This document shows, piece by piece, positions 18,845 through 27,355 of a stretch of 54,059 bases of DNA. The notes below the pieces were generated by a model, which saw only the letters and a program-made list of their open reading frames with translations, did not search any database and was not told the origin of the DNA. Source of the DNA: an uncultured Prevotella sp. GTDB lineage: Bacteria; Bacteroidota; Bacteroidia; Bacteroidales; Bacteroidaceae. A program made the position numbers and the translations under genes. Every line of letters starts with the position of its first letter. Position 1 is the first letter of the stretch. The DNA lies in NCBI GenBank assembly GCA_946624005.1, contig CAMORS010000009.1, positions 1-54,059 of the forward strand, read 5' to 3'.

Positions 18845-18852
18845 CAAATGTA
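18845..18852 (-). promoter_or_regulatory. -7 box for the DUF3667 gene
   Basis: TACATTTG on the minus strand, 24 nt before the ATG at 18820. A T-rich -33 region (TTTT, 19-nt spacing) replaces the consensus TTTG. Confidence 0.55.
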
Positions 18853-18880
18853 CAAATTATTCTTGATAAAACTGAAATTC

Positions 18881-19093
18881 TTTTGCTTTTTCTTGTCTTT
18901 TCGCTCGCTTATTGGTACCTTTACATAAGGTACTTCCGCTCGGAAAAGCCCGAAAAAGCAATTTTTCTTTGCTTTTTCTTGTCTTTTCGCTCGCTTATTC
19001 GTACCTTTGACTGGTGTCGAAGGTACTTTCGCTCGAAAATGAAAAGAAAAACAAGTTTTTCCTTTGCATTTTGCTCGCTTATTCGTACCTTTG
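18881..19093 (+). repeat. Threefold tandem promoter-like repeat ahead of ruvB
   Basis: Three copies of a promoter segment start near 18881, 18967 and 19062 (offsets 86 and 95 bp). Each contains TTTGC, a T-rich stretch, the shared GCTCGCTTATTSGTACCTTT and a -7 box: TACCTTTA at 18916, TACCTTTG at 19002 and TACCTTTG at 19086. Copies 1 and 2 are each followed by AAGGTACTT-CCGCTCG or a near match. The third copy has TTTG at 19063 with a 19-nt spacer and lies only 6 nt before the ruvB ATG, so it would give an almost leaderless mRNA; copy 2 would give a leader of about 85 nt, and copy 1, whose -7 box is imperfect, about 170 nt. Confidence 0.75.
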
Positions 19094-19099
19094 CAGCGA

Positions 19100-20134
19100 A
19101 TGAACGAAGATTTTGATATTCGCAACCAGTCGCTCTCTTCTACGGAGAAGGAGTTTGAGAACGCACTGCGACCACTGAGATTCGACGATTTCAGCGGCCA
19201 GCAGAAGGTGGTGGACAACCTTGAGGTGTTCGTCGAGGCAGCAAAATACCGCGGCGAACCACTCGACCATACCTTGTTGCACGGCCCTCCGGGATTGGGT
19301 AAGACAACGCTTTCCAACATCATCGCCAACGAGCTGGGCGTGGGCTTCAAGATAACGAGCGGCCCCGTGCTTGACAAACCGGGCGACCTGGCAGGCATCC
19401 TCACTTCCTTGGAGACCAACGACGTGCTCTTCATCGACGAGATACACCGTCTGTCGCCCGTCGTCGAGGAGTATCTCTATTCGGCTATGGAGGACTACCG
19501 CATCGACATCATGATCGACAAGGGACCGTCGGCACGCTCCATACAGATAGACCTCAATCCCTTCACACTCGTAGGAGCCACCACCCGAAGCGGACTGCTC
19601 ACGGCTCCGCTGCGCGCTCGTTTCGGCATCAACCTCCACCTGGAATACTACGAGCCCGAGACGCTTGCGAAAATCATCCGCCGCAGTGCCGCCATCCTAC
19701 AGATTCCCATCAGCGACGAGGCCGCCATGGAGATAGCCCGTCGTTCGAGGGGTACGCCCCGTATCGCCAATGCCCTGCTGCGCCGTGTGCGCGACTTCGC
19801 ACAGGTGAAGGGAACGGGACGCATCGACACCGACATCACCCGACTGTCGCTCACCGCGCTGAACATCGACCAGTATGGTCTCGACGAGATAGACAACAAG
19901 ATTCTGCTCACCATCATCGACAAGTTCCGCGGCGGACCTGTCGGGCTGGGCACTATTGCCACAGCCATCGGTGAAGACTCCGGAACGCTGGAGGAAGTAT
20001 ACGAACCCTTCCTCATCATGGAGGGATTCATCAAGCGGACTCCACGCGGACGCATGGTGACCGAACTGGCCTACAAGCATTTCGGTCGCAACCCCTTCAC
20101 GCTCAATCCTACACAACCCGACCTCTTCGGATGA
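19100..20134 (+). CDS. ruvB: Holliday junction branch migration helicase RuvB
   Basis: 344 residues from the ATG at 19100. AAA+ motor that drives branch migration with RuvA during recombination and repair. Seen: Walker [10 protein letters not shown] (62-70), Walker B FIDEIHRL (111-118), the sensor region [18 protein letters not shown], and the C-terminal winged-helix part ending [14 protein letters not shown]. The longer frame would start at an upstream TTG within the repeat region and is rejected, since the -7 box ends at 19093. The next gene starts 24 nt downstream. Confidence 0.97.
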   Translation: MNEDFDIRNQSLSSTEKEFENALRPLRFDDFSGQQKVVDNLEVFVEAAKYRGEPLDHTLLHGPPGLGKTTLSNIIANELGVGFKITSGPVLDKPGDLAGILTSLETNDVLFIDEIHRLSPVVEEYLYSAMEDYRIDIMIDKGPSARSIQIDLNPFTLVGATTRSGLLTAPLRARFGINLHLEYYEPETLAKIIRRSAAILQIPISDEAAMEIARRSRGTPRIANALLRRVRDFAQVKGTGRIDTDITRLSLTALNIDQYGLDEIDNKILLTIIDKFRGGPVGLGTIATAIGEDSGTLEEVYEPFLIMEGFIKRTPRGRMVTELAYKHFGRNPFTLNPTQPDLFG

Positions 20135-20158
20135 TAACTCACTAAAAATCCCGAAAAT

Positions 20159-21037
20159 ATGAAACAGAAACTCCACAGAACACTCATGGCGACAGCCATC
20201 GTGTTCGCCATCAGTACCACCGCCACCGCACAGAGCATCATCGACAAGGTGGCCAGTGCCGTGAACAACGTATCGTACACGGCCGACGAGATAGAATACT
20301 CGGTGAACCGCGCCGAAAGTGTTGTCAACCGCACCAAGAAGGCCAAAGATGCCGTAACAGGCAAGAAGGGCAAGAAACGTAAGAATGCCGACTACGAGGA
20401 AGAACCCGCTGCCTCGCAGAGTCAGGCACAGCCACAGCGCCCTGCCGCCAACCAGGAAATGCGCATCACGACCGATGCCTCCGGACAGAAGACGTGGCAT
20501 TTCGGTTCGAAGGCTCCCGCAAAGGCAGTCTCCGAAACTCCCGCCCGTTCTGTCTCCAATGCTCCTGCTAGTTCTGTATCTAATGCTCCTGCACGTTCGG
20601 TGTCCAACAGCTCTGCTGTCAGAACAACCACGACGCAGAGCAGGCCTGTACAGAGCAGCAGCACAACCTCTGTATCGACCCAGCAGCAGAAGGACATGGA
20701 GCTCTACTACGACGGCCGGCGTATCGGCTATATCCGTCCTGACGGCGATATCTACATCAATGGCTCGCGCGTGGGTAATGCCCGTAGCAATGGTGATGTC
20801 TATGTCAACGGTCGGCGAAACGGTGAGCTACGCTCCAACGGCGATGTCTATCAGGACGGACGCCGCGTCGGTGAGGTCCGCAGCAACGGCGATGTCTATC
20901 AAGACGGACGCCGCGTGGGCGAGATACGCTCCAACGGCGACATCTATAAGGACGGGCGCCGCGTGGGCTACGTCACCAATATGCAGAAGCCGCAGTGGGC
21001 CGCCATCATCTACTTCTATGGCTTCTTCAATTTCTAA
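20159..21037 (+). CDS. Secreted protein with 16-residue beta-type repeats
   Basis: 292 residues. Signal peptide to about residue 25 (TTATAQ), a basic stretch KKGKKRK, a low-complexity Ser/Ala/Pro/Val zone with repeated SVSNAPAR (124-150), then about five and a half copies of a 16-residue unit, SNGDVYQDGRRVGEVR (about 183-273). It ends in an aromatic hydrophobic segment, AAIIYFYGFFNF. The regular G-D-x-Y-x-D/N-G pattern suggests stacked beta turns, as in WG-type or toxin-style repeat solenoids. Function unknown. The DNA of the repeats is also very similar, so copy number may vary between strains. It lies 24 nt after ruvB and may be cotranscribed. Confidence 0.7.
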   Translation: MKQKLHRTLMATAIVFAISTTATAQSIIDKVASAVNNVSYTADEIEYSVNRAESVVNRTKKAKDAVTGKKGKKRKNADYEEEPAASQSQAQPQRPAANQEMRITTDASGQKTWHFGSKAPAKAVSETPARSVSNAPASSVSNAPARSVSNSSAVRTTTTQSRPVQSSSTTSVSTQQQKDMELYYDGRRIGYIRPDGDIYINGSRVGNARSNGDVYVNGRRNGELRSNGDVYQDGRRVGEVRSNGDVYQDGRRVGEIRSNGDIYKDGRRVGYVTNMQKPQWAAIIYFYGFFNF

Positions 21038-21119
21038 AAAGGAAATGGAATAGGTGTCGGATTCTCGTTGATTTCCGTTATTCTCGTTATTAACGTTATT
21101 ATCGCAAATAAATATAATC

Positions 21120-21584
21120 ATGTTGGCTCTCTTCACAGGCAGCTTCGACCCCTACACCATTGGCCACGACGACATCCTGCGTCGCGCATTGCCGCTGTTC
21201 GACCGGATTGTCATCGCCATCGGCGTGAACGAACGCAAGCAGTATATGCTCACGACCGACGAGCGTCGGCGTGCCATCGAACAACTTTACAAGGACGAGC
21301 CGAAGGTGAGCGTCACAACCTATAGCGACCTCACCGTCGACTTGGCTCAGCGCTTGGGCGCGCACTATATCATAAAAGGTGTGCGCTCCATGAAGGACTT
21401 CGAGTACGAACGCGAACAGGCAGACATCAACCGCCAGCTGTCTGGCATCGAAACGCTGCTGCTCTTCGCCTCGCCCGAACTCTCCAGCGTCAGCTCATCG
21501 ATGGTGCGCGAGCTCGCCCACTTCGGCAAGGATGTCTCCGCCTTCCTCCCCCAAAAAATTACAATCCCCCAAAGTAATGTCTGA
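21120..21584 (+). CDS. coaD: Pantetheine-phosphate adenylyltransferase
   Basis: 154 residues. Transfers AMP from ATP to 4'-phosphopantetheine, the penultimate step of CoA synthesis. Seen: LFTGSFDPYTIGHDDIL with the nucleotidyltransferase T-x-G-H motif (13-16), RSMKDFEYEREQADINR, and the ATP-binding VSSSMVRELAHFGKDVSAFLP. The last residues (SNV) and the TGA stop come from an intergenic repeat element (head at 21572-21582), so the C-terminus seems to have been re-formed by repeat insertion. ybeY follows after 29 nt. Confidence 0.95.
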   Translation: MLALFTGSFDPYTIGHDDILRRALPLFDRIVIAIGVNERKQYMLTTDERRRAIEQLYKDEPKVSVTTYSDLTVDLAQRLGAHYIIKGVRSMKDFEYEREQADINRQLSGIETLLLFASPELSSVSSSMVRELAHFGKDVSAFLPQKITIPQSNV

Positions 21585-21607
21585 ACTCCTGAAACTCCTG
21601 AACTCCT
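21572..21607 (+). repeat. Intercistronic modular repeat, coaD-ybeY copy
   Basis: Head AAGTAATGTCT (21572-21582) plus three tail units GAACTCCT, GAAACTCCT and GAACTCCT. The tail ends exactly 6 nt (AAAAGA) before the ybeY ATG. The coaD stop codon TGA spans the head-tail junction. Confidence 0.85.
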
Positions 21608-21613
21608 AAAAGA

Positions 21614-22030
21614 ATGATTACCTACAACGCAGAGGGCATCGCAATGCCAAAGATTCGTCGCCGAGACACAACAGCCTGGATTCGCCAAGTGGCTGCCAGC
21701 TATGGCCGCCAAGTGGGTGATGTGGGCTACCTCTTCGTCAACGACGAACGTATCCTCGAAGTGAACAACGAATATCTTGGACACGACTATTACACCGACA
21801 TCATCACCTTCGACTACGACGAAGGTGACACCATCCATGGTGACATTGTCATCTCGTTAGACACGGTGCGCTCGAATGCCGAGAAGTATGGCAAGCTATA
21901 CGACGAAGAGCTTCACCGCGTCATCATCCACGGCATCCTTCACCTCTGCGGCATCAACGACAAAGGTCCCGGCGAGCGTGAAAAGATGGAGGCAGCCGAG
22001 AACCGCGCACTCCAACTGATTAAAAAGTGA
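21614..22030 (+). CDS. ybeY: Endoribonuclease YbeY (rRNA maturation)
   Basis: 138 residues. Metal-dependent RNase that takes part in 16S rRNA 3'-end maturation and ribosome quality control. The zinc-binding signature H-G-I-L-H-L-C-G-I-N-D (HxxxHxxGxND) is seen near residues 104-114, preceded by the family segment NDERILEVNNEYLGHDYYTD. The start codon follows the repeat element by 6 nt; no Shine-Dalgarno sequence is present, as is common in Bacteroidota. Confidence 0.95.
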   Translation: MITYNAEGIAMPKIRRRDTTAWIRQVAASYGRQVGDVGYLFVNDERILEVNNEYLGHDYYTDIITFDYDEGDTIHGDIVISLDTVRSNAEKYGKLYDEELHRVIIHGILHLCGINDKGPGEREKMEAAENRALQLIKK

Positions 22031-22059
22031 AAAGGAAAATAAAATTGAATAAGGACAAT

Positions 22060-22467
22060 ATGAGAAAAACAATCGTTTATGTGCTGATGGCCATGATGAT
22101 GACCGTCAGCGTGACAGCCTGGGCGCGAACCGCCAAAGACGACGTGATGACACGTCAGTCCGATGGTACTTATGTCGTAAACACCACCACGCTCTGTGCT
22201 GATGTGGAGGGCTATCGCGGCACCACGCCGCTGAAGGTCTACATCAAGAGTGGCAAGGTGGTCAAGGTGGAGGCCCTGCGCAACCAAGAAACGCCGAAAT
22301 ACTTTGTCCGCGTGAAGCAACAGATGCTCGATAAGTGGAACGGCAAGAAGGTGCAGAAGGCCGAGAAGATGCAAGTAGACGGCGTCACGGGTGCCACCTT
22401 CTCCAGCGAAGCCGTGAAGCAGAACGTGCGGGCTGCCCTGCGCTACTACCAGAAGCACAAAAAGTAA
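22060..22467 (+). CDS. Exported FMN-binding domain protein
   Basis: 135 residues from the ATG at 22060 (preceded by AAGGA). An earlier GTG overlapping ybeY is less likely because it would precede the signal peptide with basic residues. Signal peptide MRKTIVYVLMAMMMTVSVTA, then a small domain with DGVTGATFSSEAV near 108-120. D-x-x-T-G-A-T is the ApbE flavinylation motif, in which FMN is linked to the Thr, as in NqrC, RnfG and small FMN-binding proteins. So it is probably a periplasmic flavin-carrying electron-transfer protein; its redox partner is not in the window. Its TAA stop lies within the head of the following repeat element. Confidence 0.75.
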   Translation: MRKTIVYVLMAMMMTVSVTAWARTAKDDVMTRQSDGTYVVNTTTLCADVEGYRGTTPLKVYIKSGKVVKVEALRNQETPKYFVRVKQQMLDKWNGKKVQKAEKMQVDGVTGATFSSEAVKQNVRAALRYYQKHKK

Positions 22468-22571
22468 TGTCTGCGCTCCCGAAGTAATGTCTGAAACTCC
22501 TGAACTCCTGAACTCCTGAAACTCCCCAAGTAATGTCTGAACTCCTGAACTCCTGAAACTCCTGAACTCCT
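22462..22571 (+). repeat. Intercistronic modular repeat, three heads (FMN protein to exporter)
   Basis: Heads AAGTAATGTCT at 22462, 22482 and 22528. The first is followed by one degenerate unit (GCGCTCCC), the second by four and the third by four units of GAA(A)CTCCT type. The block starts within the stop codon region of the upstream gene and ends exactly 6 nt (GAAAAA) before the next ATG at 22578. Confidence 0.85.
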
Positions 22572-22577
22572 GAAAAA

Positions 22578-23654
22578 ATGCCCGAACGCAAGCAGATAAC
22601 ATTCGACCTCTTCGTCAGAGGGTTCCTCGCGGTGGTGATCGTCGTGGGTGTGCTGTTGCTCCTGAAGCGCCTCAGCAGCGTCTTGCTGCCCTTCTTCGCA
22701 GCATGGCTCATCGCCTACATCCTGTTCCCGTTAGTGAAGTTTTTCCAGTATAAGTGCCGACTGCGCTATCGTATAGTGGGCATCCTTCTGGCCTTTATCG
22801 TCACAGGCTTGGTGCTGACGGCCGCTTTCTGGCTCATCGTGCCGCCGCTCATCAGCGAGGGATGGCATGTCAAAGACCTTCTCCTTGGATTCCTTCAGAA
22901 CAAGGTGATGCTGTCCAACATCCCTCAGCAGATACAGCAATGGGTACAGGAGAACATCAGTACGAAGCAGATAGAGAGAATCGTGACGCAAGAAGGCTTC
23001 ATCACAAGCGTTAAGGAAGCCATTCCGAAGCTATGGGGCGTCATCACACAGTCGTTCGGACTCATCGGCAGTCTGTTGTCGCTGACAATGGTAGTCCTCT
23101 ATACCTTATTTATATTATTAGACTATGAGAAGATCTCGAAAGGTTGGGTAGGCCTGCTGCCACAGCGCTGGCGTCCCTTCTGCGTGCAGCTGGTGGCCGA
23201 TGTCGAAGAAGGCATGAACAAGTATTTCCGCGGTCAGGCCCTTGTGGCTTTCCTGGTGGGCGTGCTCTTCAGCATCGGGTTCCTCATCATCGGCTTCCCG
23301 CTGGCCATCCCGTTGGGCATGTTCATCGGACTGCTCAACATGGTGCCCTACCTGCAGACCTTGGGCTTCATTCCCACCATCCTGCTGGCCATCGTGAAAG
23401 CTGCCGAGACGGGTCAGAACTTCTGGGGCATCCTCCTTCTGGCGCTGTTGGTCTTTGCCGTGGTGCAGACCATCCAGGACACCTTCCTCGTGCCGAAAAT
23501 CATGGGAAAGGTGACGGGGCTCAACTCTGCTATCATCCTCCTTTCACTCTCCATCTGGGGGTCGCTCCTCGGCATGCTCGGCATGATCATCGCCCTGCCG
23601 ATGACTACGCTACTGCTCAACTACTATCAGAAATACGTGGTGAAGAAATCCTGA
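22578..23654 (+). CDS. AI-2E family transporter (PerM/YdiK type)
   Basis: 358 residues. Membrane protein of the AI-2E transporter family, with about eight membrane segments: two at the N-terminus (FLAVVIVVGVLLLLKRL and LLPFFAAWLIAYILF), one near 70-90, and a C-terminal cluster including FLVGVLFSIGFLIIGFPLAI and PLGMFIGLLNMVPYLQTLGF, the latter typical of the family. The hydrophilic central part (about 100-210) lies between. Members export small molecules or ions; the substrate here cannot be told. The start codon follows a repeat element. Confidence 0.88.
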   Translation: MPERKQITFDLFVRGFLAVVIVVGVLLLLKRLSSVLLPFFAAWLIAYILFPLVKFFQYKCRLRYRIVGILLAFIVTGLVLTAAFWLIVPPLISEGWHVKDLLLGFLQNKVMLSNIPQQIQQWVQENISTKQIERIVTQEGFITSVKEAIPKLWGVITQSFGLIGSLLSLTMVVLYTLFILLDYEKISKGWVGLLPQRWRPFCVQLVADVEEGMNKYFRGQALVAFLVGVLFSIGFLIIGFPLAIPLGMFIGLLNMVPYLQTLGFIPTILLAIVKAAETGQNFWGILLLALLVFAVVQTIQDTFLVPKIMGKVTGLNSAIILLSLSIWGSLLGMLGMIIALPMTTLLLNYYQKYVVKKS

Positions 23655-23673
23655 CAAACCCATAAAAAACCGA

Positions 23674-25608
23674 ATGAACATGAAACGATACCTACTGGGC
23701 CTCATGGCCTTCATGACCATCATGCCATCGGCCATGGCCGACGACGAAGCAAACGGCCTGCAAGCCGCCTTCACGGCACAAGGTTCGCAAGTGGTCTACT
23801 ACCAGATGGGATGGGACTCTCCCGACGAGGCCGCCCTTTGGACATACAGCCGCCAGGCATCAGGCAACTTCAGCTGGCACTTGGAGGAGAACACACCCTA
23901 CACCGGCCAGCCAGCCTTCAGCAGCATCGACCCCGAAAGTTGCTACTCGCTCTGCGTCAGATTTAGCAACTACGACACACAGAACGAGCTGGCCACCTCG
24001 CCTGCTGTCGCCGTGCTGCCCAACTCCTCGCTCGAATTCTACGCCTGTTTCCGTTCGGTATTCCTTGTCTATGCCGACTGGAAATTCCGCATCACCGACA
24101 GCGACAGCGGCGAATTGCTCCTCGAATGGAGCGCCTTCCGCTGGGCACAAGAGCAGGCATTTACCGGTCCGTCGTGGCAGAAGCTGTCGTTCGACCTCTC
24201 CGACTATGCCGGGAAGAACGTCAACTTCTCCTTCCTTTATACCGGCCCGGGCGGCGAAGACCTGGCCATCGACGGCCTGCGTCTCTATCAGCGAGCCGAC
24301 GATGAGGTGGCCAGTGTCACCATCGACGAGGGCGACGAAGTGGTGTTCGTCGATACATCCCTGGGCAATCCCACCTCGTGGCTATGGACTTTCGAGGGCG
24401 GACAGCCCGCCACTTCTTCCGAGCAGCACCCCACGGTGGTCTATCCCACAGCCGGGACATACAATGTCATGCTCACCGTAGGGCGCGACGACGAGACATC
24501 GACCCTCACCCGCGAGGGCTATGTCAACGTGGTGGCACAGGCTCCGCAGGCCCTTATAGGACTGCCCACCAACGGCTACCTCTCGCCCTGGACGGCGCTG
24601 TTCATCCCGAGAGAGACCACGGTGCAATACAACGACCTCTCTTCCGGGCAGCCTACCTCGTGGCACTGGACCTTCCAAGGCGGCGATCCTGCTGAGAGCA
24701 ACGAGCAACACCCCCTGGTGACCTATCACGACGAGGGCGTCTATGGCATGACGCTACAAGTGAGCAACACCGCAGGAACGTCCGACGACTTCATGAAAGA
24801 CGCCATCCAGGTGGGTGGTGAGCAATATATCTGGAACATCGGAATCGACGAATACGACCTGATGGACGAGATAGCCCTTGGCTGGTATGGCTTTTATGCC
24901 GGCACCAACTGGCTGGGCATGGAGCGCTTTGCCGAGCATTTCGAGGCACCGCATGCTGAGGGAGCCACCATCAGCGAGGTGCAGGTGTACTTCTATGGCA
25001 CGCAGACCGTTACCCCCAATGCCGAGATAGCCGTACAGCTATGTCGTGAGAATGCCTCGGGCGAACCAGGCGATGTGCTGGGCGAGACCAGCATCCTGGC
25101 CAGCGAGATAGCCTACAACGAGACAACCATCGTGCCCACGACGTTCCGTTTCGACGAGCCCATCGCCGTCGGTGAGCCTTTCTTCGTTGTCATCGGACCC
25201 TTCCCCAACAACACCGATGAGAAGACGGGCAAGACCGATGCCATCAGCATCCTCGCCGTCAGGCGTGATGCCGGACAGAAGTCGACCACCTGGCACCTCC
25301 TTGAAGACGAAGACCCGCGTACCTTCGAGCGATTGGGCACCTTCCAATGGTTTGAAAACACCGACGACCCCATCTCGCTCTGTGTCACACCGCTGCTCGC
25401 TTATCCGTCGGCAACACCTTCGTCCATCACTCTTCAAACTTCCGAAGACCCCCTTCAACCAGCTGCCTTCAGCCGTCAATACACCGTCTACGACTTGCAG
25501 GGCCGCTGTATCAACACCTCTTCATTGAGGCCTGAAGGAGCTTCGCATCGAGGTATCTTCATCGTTCGCAACAGCGACGGCACCATCACCAAAGTGGCCA
25601 AACGATAA
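23674..25608 (+). CDS. Secreted PKD-domain protein with C-terminal sorting motif
   Basis: 644 residues. Signal peptide to about residue 22 (PSAMAD). A jelly-roll, choice-of-anchor-like domain covers about 35-205 (GPSWQKLSFDLSDYAGKNVN, then DLAIDGLRLY). Two PKD domains follow (about 212-290 and 300-385), each with the signature of the type W-x-W-T-F-x-G-G and HPTVVYPTAGTYNVMLTV. A C-terminal beta domain (400-570) leads to a terminal motif (YTVYDLQGRCINTS and IFIVRNSDGTITKVAKR) like type IX-style sorting signals. No catalytic residues recognised. It starts 20 nt after the exporter gene, so it probably shares its transcript, and converges on the sulfatase-type gene with an 18-nt gap. Confidence 0.8.
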   Translation: MNMKRYLLGLMAFMTIMPSAMADDEANGLQAAFTAQGSQVVYYQMGWDSPDEAALWTYSRQASGNFSWHLEENTPYTGQPAFSSIDPESCYSLCVRFSNYDTQNELATSPAVAVLPNSSLEFYACFRSVFLVYADWKFRITDSDSGELLLEWSAFRWAQEQAFTGPSWQKLSFDLSDYAGKNVNFSFLYTGPGGEDLAIDGLRLYQRADDEVASVTIDEGDEVVFVDTSLGNPTSWLWTFEGGQPATSSEQHPTVVYPTAGTYNVMLTVGRDDETSTLTREGYVNVVAQAPQALIGLPTNGYLSPWTALFIPRETTVQYNDLSSGQPTSWHWTFQGGDPAESNEQHPLVTYHDEGVYGMTLQVSNTAGTSDDFMKDAIQVGGEQYIWNIGIDEYDLMDEIALGWYGFYAGTNWLGMERFAEHFEAPHAEGATISEVQVYFYGTQTVTPNAEIAVQLCRENASGEPGDVLGETSILASEIAYNETTIVPTTFRFDEPIAVGEPFFVVIGPFPNNTDEKTGKTDAISILAVRRDAGQKSTTWHLLEDEDPRTFERLGTFQWFENTDDPISLCVTPLLAYPSATPSSITLQTSEDPLQPAAFSRQYTVYDLQGRCINTSSLRPEGASHRGIFIVRNSDGTITKVAKR

Positions 25609-25626
25609 TCAAAAAAGCCGCACCCA

Positions 25627-27303
25627 CTACTCGTCGCTTATCTTTGACGCATGCCATCGGTAGTTAGCGTCAAGGATGTCGCGCTGAGGCTGGTTGTAGT
25701 TGAAGTCGATGCCCGCCAGATGGAAGAGCAGGTAGGGCACATCGTCGATGCAGAAAGGCTTACCGGTCACGCTGCGGAGCTTCTGTACGAGGTCAGGATG
25801 CCGACTGGCAAACATATCGCTATACCATACGACGAAGGGCACCTGAAACACATTGTTGAGCGTTTCGGGTGTCTGGTCGTCGCCGAAATAGCGTCCGAAG
25901 AAGTGGTTCGGCCCGTCGTAAACTTGTTCGCCATGATCGGAGAGATAGACGACGACGGCGTCGCGATGCATGAAACGTTGCAGAATCAGCCCCACCGAAT
26001 GGTCGTTGTAGCGCGTGGCATTGTCGTATTCGGCCACCCGCTGCCGCTCTTCTTCGTTGAGGTCTTTGCGCTTGATGTCGCTGGCCTTGAAAACAGCGAA
26101 CGTCTCGGGGTATCGCTGTCGGGCATCGAAGTGCTGCCCCATCAGGTGGATGATGTTGAGCGACTTAGGCTGAACGCCGAAACGCGCAGCATAATGATTG
26201 ACGAAGTCGGCATCGAAGGTCATCGTCGTGTCGTTGCGGAAGCTGAAACACTGGCTGTTAATCGCCTGCGGATTGAGGAAATAGCCGCAGCTGTAGTCGA
26301 GCGAACCGCCCGACGACCGTGTATATTGGTTGTCGAAATAGCGCACTTCGTAGCCTGCTTTCCTGAAGACGGCGGGCATCAGCACATAGGGCTGCTGCTC
26401 GCCAGACCGGCTGTTGCAGCTCTTCAGCGAGAAAATGTAGCGCATGGCCGAAGCCGTTGCATTGGTGGGCGTGGTGGCTCGGTTGAAGACGACGAGACGG
26501 CCCGACTTCCGCTGGTTGTCGAGACAGGGCGTTGTGGGTAGCGTATAGCCATAGAGGCTGGCATGGTGCTTGTTGAACGATTCGCCCACCACGAGTACCA
26601 CCACGGGAGCCTCTTCCTTTTTTGGCGAGCGGCTGATGCGGATATTGGCCAGCATCCGCTCCATATCTTCTATCTCATGGTGTTTGTCGGCAACAAAACG
26701 AATGTCGCTGGCCAGCTCGTTCAGCGTGTTTCTGCCCACGGGGAAGGGCAGCGGGATGAACGGCAGCGCCACACCGACAGCCACGACGAGCATGCCGACG
26801 ACCAGTAGCACTCGCTGTCTGGTGCGCTCATGCCGCTCTCTTCTTCGCGAACTGCTGCCCAAACCAGGAGTCAGATAGCGGCTTGAGGCGACTGCCGACT
26901 TCGGTTTTCTGCCAGTCACCAACCTCAGCAGCAGCAACAAAAAGGCGATTGTCGCTGCCAAGGCAGCTATGGGCCAGGGCTTCAGCAGGTAGGTCTGCGC
27001 AAACTCCAAGGCTTCTTTTCCCGATGTCTGCAGTACCAACGTGAGGATGCCCGGATCGAAACGCGAGCCAAACCTGACGTAAGTGAAAGTCTCCACCGCG
27101 AAGAGCACCACCAGAACAGTCGTCAGCAGACCGCGCAGGAGGTTGCTCCGCCGGCTTGCCCACATCATCAACAGGCTGTAGGCCAGCGCGTTGAGCGAAG
27201 CGGTGGCAAAGAGTGTCTTGGCGAAGTGGTGCAGTTCGTAGCCGGCTGGCAGACTCATCAGCAGCGTGGCGACGATGACAAACAGCAAGTCGTTTCTCTT
27301 CAT
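25627..27303 (-). CDS. Phosphoethanolamine transferase-like membrane enzyme (alkaline phosphatase superfamily)
   Basis: 558 residues from the ATG at 27303. Five hydrophobic segments (about 7-24, 33-48, 58-76, 110-129, 165-184) precede a periplasmic hydrolase-like domain. Aligned with EptA-type enzymes: Glu241 in VVGESFNKHHASLYGY is a metal ligand, Thr280 in RATTPTNATAS is the likely phospho-acceptor (one place off the EptA Thr by direct alignment, so uncertain), and Asp456-His457 in YLSDHGEQVYDG complete the zinc site. EptA relatives add phosphoethanolamine to lipid A or core sugars and can change sensitivity to cationic peptides. The acceptor here is unknown. Own perfect promoter, divergent from the signalling cassette across a repeat-rich gap. 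Confidence 0.82.
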   Translation of the reverse strand: MKRNDLLFVIVATLLMSLPAGYELHHFAKTLFATASLNALAYSLLMMWASRRSNLLRGLLTTVLVVLFAVETFTYVRFGSRFDPGILTLVLQTSGKEALEFAQTYLLKPWPIAALAATIAFLLLLLRLVTGRKPKSAVASSRYLTPGLGSSSRRRERHERTRQRVLLVVGMLVVAVGVALPFIPLPFPVGRNTLNELASDIRFVADKHHEIEDMERMLANIRISRSPKKEEAPVVVLVVGESFNKHHASLYGYTLPTTPCLDNQRKSGRLVVFNRATTPTNATASAMRYIFSLKSCNSRSGEQQPYVLMPAVFRKAGYEVRYFDNQYTRSSGGSLDYSCGYFLNPQAINSQCFSFRNDTTMTFDADFVNHYAARFGVQPKSLNIIHLMGQHFDARQRYPETFAVFKASDIKRKDLNEEERQRVAEYDNATRYNDHSVGLILQRFMHRDAVVVYLSDHGEQVYDGPNHFFGRYFGDDQTPETLNNVFQVPFVVWYSDMFASRHPDLVQKLRSVTGKPFCIDDVPYLLFHLAGIDFNYNQPQRDILDANYRWHASKISDE

Positions 27304-27323
27304 ATCCCTCCGATTTTTTGTTG

Positions 27324-27355
27324 CAAAAATAATAGAATCTGTGCAGATACACAAA
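27324..27355 (-). promoter_or_regulatory. Promoter of the phosphoethanolamine transferase-like gene
   Basis: Minus strand: TTTG, a 20-nt spacer, then TATTTTTG. Both boxes are perfect, 21 nt before the ATG at 27303. Confidence 0.75.

Noticed and set aside
25627..27303. Ser242 in GESFNKHH as the catalytic nucleophile
   Set aside because: Comparison with EptA shows the Glu of this motif is a metal ligand; the acceptor residue is a Thr in the RATTPTNATAS segment.
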